Source: CBDUXT01 sp965371245 (lineage in GTDB: Bacteria > Planctomycetota > Phycisphaerae > UBA1845). From it: DNA of 8,416 nucleotides. The notes under the pieces were generated by a model. The model did no database searches, was not told where the DNA came from, and saw only the letters and a program-made list of their open reading frames with translations. Of the stretch, positions 1 through 6,634 are shown piece after piece. The stretch spans positions 1 to 8,416 of the forward strand of contig CBDUXT010000155.1 in assembly GCA_965371245.1 (NCBI GenBank), read 5' to 3'. The translations under genes and the position numbers were made by a program. Position 1 is the first letter of the stretch. Each line of letters begins with the position of its first letter.

Positions 1-201
1 TCATCGACTCAAATCGCAGCCTCGCTTGAGCCTATCCGGCGCTGTAGTATTAGGGGCGTTGGGCTTACACGACTTCCGTGGTTTGGCCATGTCGTTGATC
101 CCTGAAGGTGAACGCCGGGGTGTCAACTGGAGGCATCGCCGAGGGAGGGCGCGTCCGAGGATGTGTTGACCTCCGAACCGTGCCATGGATGAAGGACGAC
201 G
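1..201. other. Left-edge stretch with no confident gene
   Basis: About 200 bases downstream of the CvpA-like gene. The only candidate is a 29-residue minus-strand ORF starting MAKPRKSCKP (ATG at 90, stop at 1-3), with a weak GGGA 8 bases before its ATG. It is Lys/Arg-rich, has no recognisable family, and sits in a longer reading frame that opens near 186. I see no terminator hairpin with a T-tract for the operon to its right. It may be a tiny gene or chance. Confidence 0.3.
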
Positions 202-2103
202 CTAACGTGGAGCGACCAGATTCTCGGTGGTCAGGTCGTCGCGGCGAGAGGCGGAGCCGCCGGTGCTGAACGACACGATGCGTGCTCCGCGATCGACCAA
301 AAAGAGTAGCACGAGTTGATCGGACGGCTGAAGCTTTTTCTCGTCGATGCGGCTGAACTTGCCAAGTCCACCGATCGACCCGACCGGATCGCGGAAGTAT
401 TGCACCTCGATCACTTGCTTTCCGTTGACCGTGGCGATGGCATACTTGCCGACGAACTTGTACTTGTTCCCTTGATCGTCCTGAACGACGTAATTCTGGG
501 CGACCTGAACCGCCTGGCTTAGCGCGCGACCGAGCGTGCTTCGAGCCTGAAGGCGCTGCCCGAACAGGTGCAGGAGCCGCTTGTCGGACGGGACATCAAA
601 CTGGGTAATGGGTGCATCCGCGCCCCCGTCTTGCTGATCGACCTCGGCGATGAGGTGCCCCGCCGCCATCTTCCCGTTTTCCAAGTCGGCATTCTGGCTT
701 CGGTAGGACGTGAGCGTCATGGGCATGTCGGTGCCGAAGTACGACTGACCCTGTCTTGTCGTAATACCGACCACGCGGGCCTTCGGCGCGGAGGCCGCAC
801 GATCCGCGCTTGACCCGGCACCGGCCGCGGGTGGGGTAGCTGCCGCCCGACCGGCCCCGCGTCGTCTCGACCGGCGCGACGACGTTGGAGCAGCCGGCGG
901 GCTCGTACCCGTTGTCGTGCCGGTCGCTTCAGTCGGGGCGACCGGAGCCGCGCGTGTCGGCTTCTTGTCGTCGGAGGCGTTGGCGAACGAAACCGCCGCG
1001 CGCGCCCCCCCGCGCTTGTAGGCCACAAAGGAGGGCTGGAACCGGTCCGGCAGCTCGAAGACCACCTCGACCTCGCTCTGGTTGCCCTCGCGCGGTTCGA
1101 ACATGTCGTCGATCACCGGCCAGAAGTCATTGTTGCGTTTCACGAGCCGAATGTAGCGGTTCGTGGCATCGACGTTGGCATCCTGCTGAAGCGCAACGGG
1201 GTGGAACTGTTCATCGATCCCCCGCCCGCCGACGCGCCCGACGAGCCGAAACTGGCGGAGCGTGAACAGGTGAGACTTGCGCTCGTCTCGTGCCTGCTCC
1301 TTTAGCTTGAGCCGGACCATGCGGAAGGTGTGACCGGCCTGCGGCGACATCGGCTCGAAGACAGGTGGGGTCACGGTTGTGTTGCCTCGAGTACGTTTTT
1401 GGGAACCGGGCGTTAGCTTGTATACGAATTGGATCGGAGCCGTCCCCACGACGGAGATCGATCCGGGTGGAGCGTATCGTGAGACCTCCGCGTGGGCGGC
1501 ACCAACCCACCCGATGCTCTGGATCATCTTGGGATTGCCCTCGTAGAAGTTTTGCGAGCCGCTGAATACGCCGGCGGACAGCACCGACGCAAGACCGGCC
1601 ACGAAGTGATCCGGCCGGCCGATCAGGTTCCGCTCCGCGGAGACCCCGTCGGGGGGCGTGGCCGATGGATCTTCTTGACCCCGAGGCGGAACAACATCGA
1701 CCCTGGAAAAACCAAGCGCCACGCCGTTTTGGAAGGGGACCATCTGAATGCAGATCGCCAACATGCCGGCCATGGTCACGCCCGTCAGCAGCCCACAAGC
1801 CCCACCGCCGATGCGCTCGACGATCGCCGGGAGCAGACAGGCGCGCCGGATCGTTCGGTCGAACAGCAACCGCAGGAGAATCAGCGGAACTCCGAAGAGC
1901 GCCGCCAGTGCCACGGGCAGCGCGAAGTCCGGCTTCCACACGGGCGCCACCCAGTGACTGGCCACCCATTCATGCGTTCCCATCGCGGCGGCGGCGCAGC
2001 AGACCGTGAGCACCGTCATGATCAGCGCGCTGAACAACCCCTGCATGGATTGTCTGATTGTGATTCCGACGATCAAACCCAATAGGATGAGTGACAGCAC
2101 CAT
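202..2103 (-). CDS. CvpA-like integral membrane protein with a large C-terminal extension (633 aa)
   Basis: The first ~125 residues carry four predicted membrane segments (about 1-17, 22-42, 60-82, 98-123), a layout like the CvpA (colicin V production) family. No enzyme motif is visible. After it come roughly 260 residues of probable soluble domain, then a low-complexity linker at about 384-446 rich in Ala, Pro, Thr and Arg (including RRSRRRGAGR), and a C-terminal region of about 190 residues with beta-strand-like alternation and no family I recognise. CvpA proteins are usually near 160-200 residues, so this is much longer. The start is well supported: GGGAGG (complement of 2110-2115) lies six bases before the ATG. 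It begins 15 bases after the stop of the GspE-like gene, so the two are very likely co-transcribed and perhaps act together at the inner membrane. The coding assignment is secure; the CvpA assignment is moderate and the function unknown. Confidence 0.85.
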   Translation of the reverse strand: MVLSLILLGLIVGITIRQSMQGLFSALIMTVLTVCCAAAAMGTHEWVASHWVAPVWKPDFALPVALAALFGVPLILLRLLFDRTIRRACLLPAIVERIGGGACGLLTGVTMAGMLAICIQMVPFQNGVALGFSRVDVVPPRGQEDPSATPPDGVSAERNLIGRPDHFVAGLASVLSAGVFSGSQNFYEGNPKMIQSIGWVGAAHAEVSRYAPPGSISVVGTAPIQFVYKLTPGSQKRTRGNTTVTPPVFEPMSPQAGHTFRMVRLKLKEQARDERKSHLFTLRQFRLVGRVGGRGIDEQFHPVALQQDANVDATNRYIRLVKRNNDFWPVIDDMFEPREGNQSEVEVVFELPDRFQPSFVAYKRGGARAAVSFANASDDKKPTRAAPVAPTEATGTTTGTSPPAAPTSSRRSRRRGAGRAAATPPAAGAGSSADRAASAPKARVVGITTRQGQSYFGTDMPMTLTSYRSQNADLENGKMAAGHLIAEVDQQDGGADAPITQFDVPSDKRLLHLFGQRLQARSTLGRALSQAVQVAQNYVVQDDQGNKYKFVGKYAIATVNGKQVIEVQYFRDPVGSIGGLGKFSRIDEKKLQPSDQLVLLFLVDRGARIVSFSTGGSASRRDDLTTENLVAPR

Positions 2104-2118
2104 CGCGGGCCTCCCTTG

Positions 2119-3795
2119 CTACTTGCTCTTGGACTGTGCGGACCGAAGTACCTCGTTCATGCTGGTTGTCCCGTCGATGACCTTCAGCATGCCCTCCTCC
2201 ATGAGGTAGTACATCTTGTTCTTCCGGCAATAGGCCTTGATCCGGTTGATGGCCACACCCTCTTCGATGAGCTTGCGTAGTGGGTCATCCATTCTCAGAA
2301 ACTCGAACACGCCGGTTCGACCGACGTACCCGGCCCCCTGGCAGTTCATGCAGACGATTTCGCGGCCCTTCTTGTCCTTCTTCGGCTCACTGGGCGGGCG
2401 GTAGAAGTGCTCGATTTTGTCCGCCGGGATATTGAGTTTCTTTAGCGTACCGGCATCCGGTTCGTAGGTTTCCCGGCAGTCCTTGCAGAGAATGCGAACC
2501 AGCCGCTGGTTGATCACCCCCAAGAAACACTTGGCCGCCATCCGATTGTCATTCAAGAGCGTGAGGTATCGGTTCATCGCCTCGAACGAATCGTCGGCCT
2601 GCATGCCCAGGTAGACCTTGCGACCCCCCGCGGCGCCGCGCGTGGCGATCAGCGCCGTTTCCCGATCCTCGCATTCGCCGACCATCACGATGTCGGGTTC
2701 ACGCCGAAAAACGGTCTGGAGCATTCGCGCGTAGTTCACGTCACTGTTGGCGCCTTCGTAGCGCTGCTGCGTCATGTTGTCCAGCTCGGCCAACGGACGC
2801 CGCTCGAGCACGTGGATGTTGTTCATGTACGCATCGTGAGCACGCAGCACCGCGTACTGCGTCGTCGTTAGCCCGTGTTGCGACGGCGCGCTAAGGAGGA
2901 ACACGCCGGACGACTTGGCCATCACTTGTTTGATACTCTTTAGCCGTTGCTCGGGCAGTCCGAGTTCGTGAAGCCGCATGATCTTGGCATTGGCTTGGAG
3001 GCGAAGGCGCATCCGCTCGCCCGCGGTTGTGCCCGAGGTATGGACCTCCGCCTTGCTCACGTCACCCTGATGACTCAGAAGGGTCGCCTCGATGTGCCCC
3101 GTCTGGGGGCGCCGGATTTCTTCGACGTTAAGACCGGCGATCTTCTTGAGATACCGGAAGATACGCTCCCCTTCCTCAACGGGGATGCCGTCGGGACGCT
3201 CCGTCGCCACGCCGTCAATGCGATAGACCAGCCGGTAGTTCTCCTTGCCGGCCAGAATGTCCGCGTCGGAGGCGCGACGCCAGATCAAATCGAACAAAAA
3301 GTCCTGAGTACCCTGGAACGCGAGGGCGTCCTCCGGGTCTTCGGGCAGCCCGACAAAGTCGCCCTTGTGGTCGCAGATCTGCACCCGCAGGCCTTTGTCC
3401 TTGACTTTCTTCGTACGTTGGCTTCCCAGGAGTCGCTTGACGTGGCCAACCGTCAGGACACGTGCCGTCCCCACGACGCGACCGTTTCGATGCACGACGT
3501 ACGCGACGAGTGAACCGCCGGCCAGCAGAATCCAGAACAGGATACCGACGGCAAAAAGGCCTCCACCCCAGAGCGGGACGGCAAAGAGGACGAACGTTGC
3601 CACCGCTCCGCCCGAGATCACGATCAGATTCCACTGCTCACGCCGGGTCTTGACGGTGTCCGTGTCGCGATCGACCCACTGCGCGGTCAGAGCCCACACG
3701 AAAAAGAGCAGGACAAAGATCGCCACTTTGACCACGCTGACGTACGCGCCCGCGTCGCCGACGCCAAGGAGCAACAGTGCGTTGGGTGTGCTCAT
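2119..3795 (-). CDS. Membrane-anchored GspE/PilB-family (type II secretion/type IV pilus) ATPase homologue with degenerate nucleotide site
   Basis: 558 residues. Three predicted membrane segments open the protein (about 21-40, 56-76, 79-101), unlike classical cytoplasmic GspE. The rest follows the GspE/PulE architecture: an N2-like region with RRPQTGHIEA at 228-237, then the ATPase core. The Walker A site reads APSQHGLTTT (303-312) where the family has GPTGSGKTTT, so the P-loop lysine is Leu309. The Walker B region PDIVMVGECEDRETA (367-381) keeps MVGE and ETA, but the usual R of the R-D pair is Glu. The His-box histidine is replaced (GMQADDS, 397-403). The four-cysteine metal site is intact: C437xxC440 and C482xxC485, followed by GAGYVGRTGVFEFL. 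Family knowledge says GspE powers pseudopilus assembly; the lost lysine suggests weak or no ATP hydrolysis, so a regulatory or structural paralogue is possible (inference). It heads an operon with the CvpA-like gene. Confidence 0.9.
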   Translation of the reverse strand: MSTPNALLLLGVGDAGAYVSVVKVAIFVLLFFVWALTAQWVDRDTDTVKTRREQWNLIVISGGAVATFVLFAVPLWGGGLFAVGILFWILLAGGSLVAYVVHRNGRVVGTARVLTVGHVKRLLGSQRTKKVKDKGLRVQICDHKGDFVGLPEDPEDALAFQGTQDFLFDLIWRRASDADILAGKENYRLVYRIDGVATERPDGIPVEEGERIFRYLKKIAGLNVEEIRRPQTGHIEATLLSHQGDVSKAEVHTSGTTAGERMRLRLQANAKIMRLHELGLPEQRLKSIKQVMAKSSGVFLLSAPSQHGLTTTQYAVLRAHDAYMNNIHVLERRPLAELDNMTQQRYEGANSDVNYARMLQTVFRREPDIVMVGECEDRETALIATRGAAGGRKVYLGMQADDSFEAMNRYLTLLNDNRMAAKCFLGVINQRLVRILCKDCRETYEPDAGTLKKLNIPADKIEHFYRPPSEPKKDKKGREIVCMNCQGAGYVGRTGVFEFLRMDDPLRKLIEEGVAINRIKAYCRKNKMYYLMEEGMLKVIDGTTSMNEVLRSAQSKSK

Positions 3796-3814
3796 AGACG
3801 GTCCATGTTTCCTT
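3792..3814 (-). promoter_or_regulatory. Start region of the GspE-like gene with a possible 4-codon leader ORF
   Basis: The only purine-rich Shine-Dalgarno-like site, AAGGAAA (complement of 3808-3814), is about 15 bases from the annotated ATG, which is too far for usual initiation. It sits only 4 bases before another ATG (3806-3804) that opens a four-codon frame, Met-Asp-Arg-Leu-stop, whose stop overlaps the gene's own ATG as ATGA. No alternative upstream start exists in the gene's own frame. The gene may be translated by termination-reinitiation, or simply without a Shine-Dalgarno. Confidence 0.3.
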
Positions 3815-4564
3815 GGTTTGGGGTATCTGGGGCCGATTCCGTTGCCCGACGCCTGGTCATGCGACGTACGGGGATCACGGCCCGCGGAAAAACCGGGTCT
3901 TGCCGCGGAACTAACTCTCTAGACGACCTCCCGGCCGCCAAGAGCCGGCCGGCAGGTCAGGTAGTCTGGCCAGCCTGCGTTGCCCACGCGCGGAGAACAT
4001 ACGACCAGGGCTTCGATACACGTAGTTTGATCGGTTTGGCTGAACCGAGCCGCAACCGTCAGGGAGCGGACACCCCGGAGCCGGTCTTGGCACGGACCAC
4101 CGCTTCCTCACCAGCGCGGCTCGAATAACCCATCGATTCGGCCGTCACGCCATGACCACCGAGGGACGCAAATCCCCGGCGCGAAGCGCCATCCTACTCG
4201 CTCCGGTCCTCGTTGAAACCCTCGCGCTGCCAATTCTAGTACGCTCGGCGCTCGCTTCAAGGTCGAAGCTCGTCCCCAAACCGCCTGGGATCGGGGTTTG
4301 GTGCCCGGATGCGCGGCAACGCCTCGGCCGACGCCCCAGCACAGGCCTCGCGTCGCTCACCCGGAACCCGCCCTCCTCGGCCGCGGAGGGACCTTTCTGA
4401 AGTCCGGCTTACGCAAGTCCGATATGCGGGTAGTGGGGAGCCGGGGCAGGCCGTGCGCGGCCGGTGCGGCCCCTCGGCAGTGGTCACCAGACCGTGTGGA
4501 GGTTCCAGCGGCGTCGGCGGCCTGCGCTGCGCCGGCACGTTGGCGCCCATCCAGGAGACGACCC
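3796..4564. other. Divergent intergenic region, about 770 bases, no gene supported
   Basis: This lies between the minus-strand GspE-like gene and the plus-strand nucleotidyltransferase, so promoters for both should be here, but I cannot name convincing -35/-10 pairs. Several open frames exist (for example plus 3805-4128 and 4152-4400), but their compositions are random-looking Arg/Pro/Ala/Ser and none shows a motif. The nucleotidyltransferase frame stays open back to an ATG at 4298; that extension is Pro/Arg/Ala-rich and is not believed coding. Small dyads seen: GGCGC-GAA-GCGCC at 4178-4190, and CCGGCC (3931-3936) against GGCCGG (3947-3952). Neither has a T-tract. Confidence 0.6.
4553..4557 (+). 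promoter_or_regulatory. Shine-Dalgarno AGGAG that sets a GTG start
   Basis: AGGAG is followed by seven bases and then GTG at 4565. This is the best ribosome binding site in the upstream part of this frame and favours the GTG over the in-frame ATGs at 4298 and 4580. Confidence 0.65.
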
Positions 4565-5614
4565 GTGACACGCTTGGGCATGAGACCGAGGACCGCAAGG
4601 CCAACCGTCCTTGCACAACCGACCGAAGCGGTCGCCGGGCGAAGACATTTGCCCGACGAGGCACAGGATCCAGCGGCCTGGCAGCCGCGCAGCGCAACGG
4701 GCGTGCGGAACTTCCGAATGATGCGTCTGCTCGAACGGATCGCGACCCGTTTTTCTGAGGCATGCGTCCCGCTCATGATTCTCAAGGGAGGCGCGCTGCA
4801 CCTGACACTGTGCCCCAGCCTCGATGACCGGCCGATGGATGACCTCGATCTCATGGTACGTCCGGAGCATGCGAGCCACGCGATCGTGTTGCTCAAATCC
4901 CTCGGCGGCACGCCAAGCCACGCCCTGGTTCGCGAGGATTTCTTTCCCACGTTTCATTACGAGACCGGTTTCACCATCGGCGCCATCCATCCGATCAAAA
5001 TCGATTTGCACGTCCGCCCCTTCCGTACCCTTCGATATGCGCGAACCGTACCCGACGAGGCGTTTTGGAGCCGGGCCAAGGCGGTTCAGCTCGGCGAGAC
5101 CGAGATTCTGGTCCCCGATGCGGCTGACATGGTCATCCACCTGGCCACCCACGCCGCCATTCATGGGCTGTCCCGGGACATGTGGATCGAGGACATCGCG
5201 AGGTGGCTGGCGTCCTATCAAGAGCTGATCGACGTTGAGCAAGTGGTCACCTCCGCCCGGGCGTGGGGGCTCGCCCTGCCGGTGCGAACGGCGATTGCGG
5301 CCGTGAACAGAAACCGAGGCTCAGCCCTATGCTCGTCGTTGGCGGAGGGGTTGCGCGAGGCGCCCGTCGGGTGGCGCGACCGACTGGCCCTTAGCCAGGC
5401 GCCGCACGACGGCGAACGTCGCGTGAAACACGTGGTAGTCAGCGCAGTGACAACACCCGGCTGGAGGTTCGTCGTCGCCTATCTGAGATGCGTCCTGCTG
5501 CCGGACCGAACCCACATGGGCGATTGGTATCCCCACCGACACCCTGCCTGGCTGCCCTTGGCGCATGTGCTGCGCTGGCTTGGCCCGGTCGTACCAAGGC
5601 GGAGCGCGCCATGA
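4565..5614 (+). CDS. Uncharacterised nucleotidyltransferase-family protein (PF14907-like), peptide-cluster associated
   Basis: 349 residues from the GTG. The core fits the uncharacterised nucleotidyltransferase family often found beside PqqD-like and HPr-kinase-like genes. An N-terminal helix (about 51-64, MMRLLERIATRF) leads to a strand and the turn MILKGGALHL (71-80; K74-G75-G76). The acidic pair of the fold follows as RPMDDLDLMV (89-98; D93, D95), and a third acidic position is likely D147 in KIDLHV. A His-rich helical segment, HLATHAAIHG (192-201), then WIEDIARWLA (207-216) resembles the family's C-terminal helices. Known chemistry is transfer of a nucleotide or sugar-phosphate-like group; a relative in pseudomycoidin biosynthesis decorates a phosphorylated C-terminal serine (from memory). 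The substrate here is unknown, with the neighbouring Cys-rich peptide the obvious candidate. The stop overlaps the next ORF's ATG (ATGA, 5611-5614). About 85 N-terminal residues would be added by the ATG at 4298, but look non-coding. Confidence 0.85.
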   Translation: MTRLGMRPRTARPTVLAQPTEAVAGRRHLPDEAQDPAAWQPRSATGVRNFRMMRLLERIATRFSEACVPLMILKGGALHLTLCPSLDDRPMDDLDLMVRPEHASHAIVLLKSLGGTPSHALVREDFFPTFHYETGFTIGAIHPIKIDLHVRPFRTLRYARTVPDEAFWSRAKAVQLGETEILVPDAADMVIHLATHAAIHGLSRDMWIEDIARWLASYQELIDVEQVVTSARAWGLALPVRTAIAAVNRNRGSALCSSLAEGLREAPVGWRDRLALSQAPHDGERRVKHVVVSAVTTPGWRFVVAYLRCVLLPDRTHMGDWYPHRHPAWLPLAHVLRWLGPVVPRRSAP

Positions 5615-5676
5615 CGAACAGACAGCGGCACGGTCGGCGGTTGCCGAACACCTCAAACGAGATAGACGGTCCATGA
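5611..5676 (+). CDS. 21-residue basic mini-ORF bridging two genes by ATGA overlaps
   Basis: The ATG at 5611 overlaps the nucleotidyltransferase stop, and its own TGA (5674-5676) overlaps the ATG of the Tat/Cys-rich precursor at 5673. A good Shine-Dalgarno, GGAG at 5601-5604, lies six bases upstream. The product begins MTNRQRHGRR, is strongly basic at its N-terminus, and ends in EIDGP. It matches no family I know. It may be a translational coupler that carries ribosomes from the nucleotidyltransferase gene to the precursor, whose own start has only a weak ribosome site, or a genuine small peptide, or chance. Confidence 0.35.
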   Translation: MTNRQRHGRRLPNTSNEIDGP

Positions 5677-5963
5677 CCGGCAAACGAAACGAGCCATCGA
5701 GCGACCCAACCGCCTCGCTAACCGGTGAGGGAGAGGTGGGAGTCAACGCATCGCGGCGCTCCTTTCTTCGAGGTGCGGCCGTCAAGGCGCTGTACGTCAC
5801 GCCCGCGGTGCTGACGCTTTCGGCATCGCACGCCGTCGCCGGCTCGGGCGGGGATTTTGATTCCACTTGCATAGAGGCCGGCTCGGTTACGCTATGTGCC
5901 GACGACTCAGAATGCTGCGGTGTTCTCACGTGCGACGTCTTTGGCGCGAAGGACTGTAGCTAG
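5673..5963 (+). CDS. Tat-signal precursor of a six-cysteine, knottin-like small peptide
   Basis: 96 residues. An N-terminal polar leader (1-26, acidic and Ser/Thr-rich) precedes the twin-arginine motif SRRSFLRG (27-34). A hydrophobic segment (about 35-53) ends in AVA at 54-56, a good signal-peptidase site. The predicted mature part (57-96, 40 residues) starts GSGGDFDS and contains exactly six cysteines: C66, C75, C81, C82, C87, C95. Their spacing, C-x8-C-x5-CC-x4-C-x7-C, is the C-C-CC-C-C framework of inhibitor-cystine-knot peptides, with a knottin-like CADDSECCGVLTC core. It is acidic and ends in a free C-terminal serine. The leader's YVTPAVLTL resembles segments in short precursors near PqqD/HprK genes. 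The context (nucleotidyltransferase before, PqqD and kinase after) makes it the likely substrate of the cluster. Folding and modification before Tat export is an inference. The alternative is a plain secreted Cys-rich protein. Start chosen at the ATG just upstream of the leader; the frame is open further back, but without a better start. Confidence 0.8.
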   Translation: MTGKRNEPSSDPTASLTGEGEVGVNASRRSFLRGAAVKALYVTPAVLTLSASHAVAGSGGDFDSTCIEAGSVTLCADDSECCGVLTCDVFGAKDCS

Positions 5964-5974
5964 AGTCGTTTCCA

Positions 5975-5994
5975 GAAAGGTGGCTCGACCTTTC
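5975..5994 (+). promoter_or_regulatory. Hairpin 11 bases after the precursor stop
   Basis: GAAAGGT (5975-5981), loop GGCTCG, ACCTTTC (5988-5994): a perfect 7-bp stem with a 6-base loop. No T-tract follows, so it is not a textbook terminator. Its position between precursor and maturation genes would suit transcript-end protection or partial termination that keeps precursor expression above the modifying enzymes (inference). Confidence 0.35.
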
Positions 5995-6006
5995 ACGGCT
6001 CCGGTC

Positions 6007-6066
6007 GCTGGGTGGCATGGCCAAGCGCTGGGTGGCATGGCCAAGCGCTGGGTGGCATGGCCAAGC
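6007..6066 (+). repeat. Three perfect 20-bp tandem repeats
   Basis: The unit gctgggtggcatggccaagc occurs at 6007-6026, 6027-6046 and 6047-6066 with no mismatch and no spacer. It contains the GGCATGGCC dyad. It sits in the gap between the precursor and the PqqD-like gene. Perfect identity suggests recent expansion by slippage or an active repeat family. A codon-in-frame reading exists (MAKRWVAWPS...) but looks incidental. Confidence 0.9.
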
Positions 6067-6130
6067 GCAGCGCGGCCATGTGCTGTGTGGGCCGACGCAT
6101 GCCCGTGCCGCCGGCTTGGGCATGCCACCC
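6050..6130. repeat. Inverted partner of the tandem repeat (long-loop dyad)
   Basis: GGGTGGCATGGCCAAGC (6050-6066, end of the third unit) pairs with GCTTGGGCATGCCACCC (6114-6130) at 16 of 17 positions, across a 47-base GC-rich loop. The loop has its own smaller dyad, GGGC (6088-6091) with GCCC (6100-6103). The whole resembles an intergenic REP-like element; CATGCC-type palindromic repeats are, from memory, frequent in planctomycete genomes. It could also act as a transcript structure before the PqqD-like gene. Confidence 0.6.
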
Positions 6131-6361
6131 GACGTCATGCCTGAGTTGTCGGGCGTGCCACCGCTCTGGAGCAGCGTAGGGGCTGGATACGGCGTAGACG
6201 GACCCCGAAGAGTTATAGGTGACAAAGCACTAGAGAACATGCGAAACGGTTTTCCACGAGGCATCAACGGGCTCATGGTTATGCAAGACCGAGAGTCTGC
6301 GCCCAGGCATACCGGAAGCACCTGGGCGCCGACGTACTCCAACGCTCGACTGCCGAGCACT

Positions 6362-6634
6362 ATGGTTGTGCCGCCGCGCCGCCGTGACCTCCGCGAGCAC
6401 GAACTTGAGGGCGAAGCCCTCCTGGTAGACCCGGTCACGGGGAAAACGCATCACCTCAACCGGACCGCACTCGCCGTGTGGCGGCGCTGTGACGGTCGCC
6501 AGACAACCCACGAGCTGGCGCGGTGCCAGACGGGGGCATTCGACGTGCCGTTCGAGAAGGCGCTCGACGACGTGGAGCAACTGGTCAGCGTGTTCGCCGC
6601 GTCCGACCTGTTGATCTTGGGAGCCGGAGAATGA
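6362..6634 (+). CDS. PqqD-like peptide-binding protein (RiPP recognition element)
   Basis: 90 residues from ATG 6362, the usual PqqD length. The fold's signature is clear: GEALLVDPVTGKTHHLN (17-33), then RTALAVWRRCDGRQTTHELA (34-53), and a C-terminal helix with FEKALDDVEQLV (64-75). PqqD domains bind the leader of a ribosomal peptide and present it to modifying enzymes. Here the partner kinase overlaps by four bases and the peptide is presumably the Tat/Cys-rich precursor upstream. The frame is open back to 6017, with further in-frame ATGs at 6239, 6275 and 6281. None of these starts, nor 6362, has a strong Shine-Dalgarno, and the 6017 start lies in the repeat block. Start 6362 is preferred because it begins just before the conserved fold; 6239 is the main rival (131 residues). 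Confidence 0.8.
   Translation: MVVPPRRRDLREHELEGEALLVDPVTGKTHHLNRTALAVWRRCDGRQTTHELARCQTGAFDVPFEKALDDVEQLVSVFAASDLLILGAGE

Noticed and set aside
717..1969. Long Arg-rich frames inside the CvpA-like gene on both strands
   Set aside because: Shadow frames of a GC-rich coding region; no domains, no ribosome sites.
4086..4103. TTGGCAC as a sigma-54 -24 box
   Set aside because: No matching -12 TTGC at the correct distance.
4298..4564. Upstream extension of the nucleotidyltransferase frame to an ATG at 4298
   Set aside because: The added ~89 residues are Arg/Pro/Ala low-complexity, and the GTG at 4565 has AGGAG seven bases before it.
3794..5676. The 14-mer atagacggtccatg shared at 3794-3807 and 5663-5676
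   Set aside because: One shared 14-mer in a GC-rich window of this size can arise by chance, and the two copies sit in unrelated contexts (opposite relation to the neighbouring gene).
6007..6066. CRISPR-like array
   Set aside because: The units are contiguous with no spacers, only three copies, and no cas genes are present.
6017..6361. Longer PqqD-like protein starting inside the repeats
   Set aside because: The start falls in the tandem repeat, the extension has no recognisable domain, and the PqqD fold begins just after 6362. A start at 6239 remains possible.
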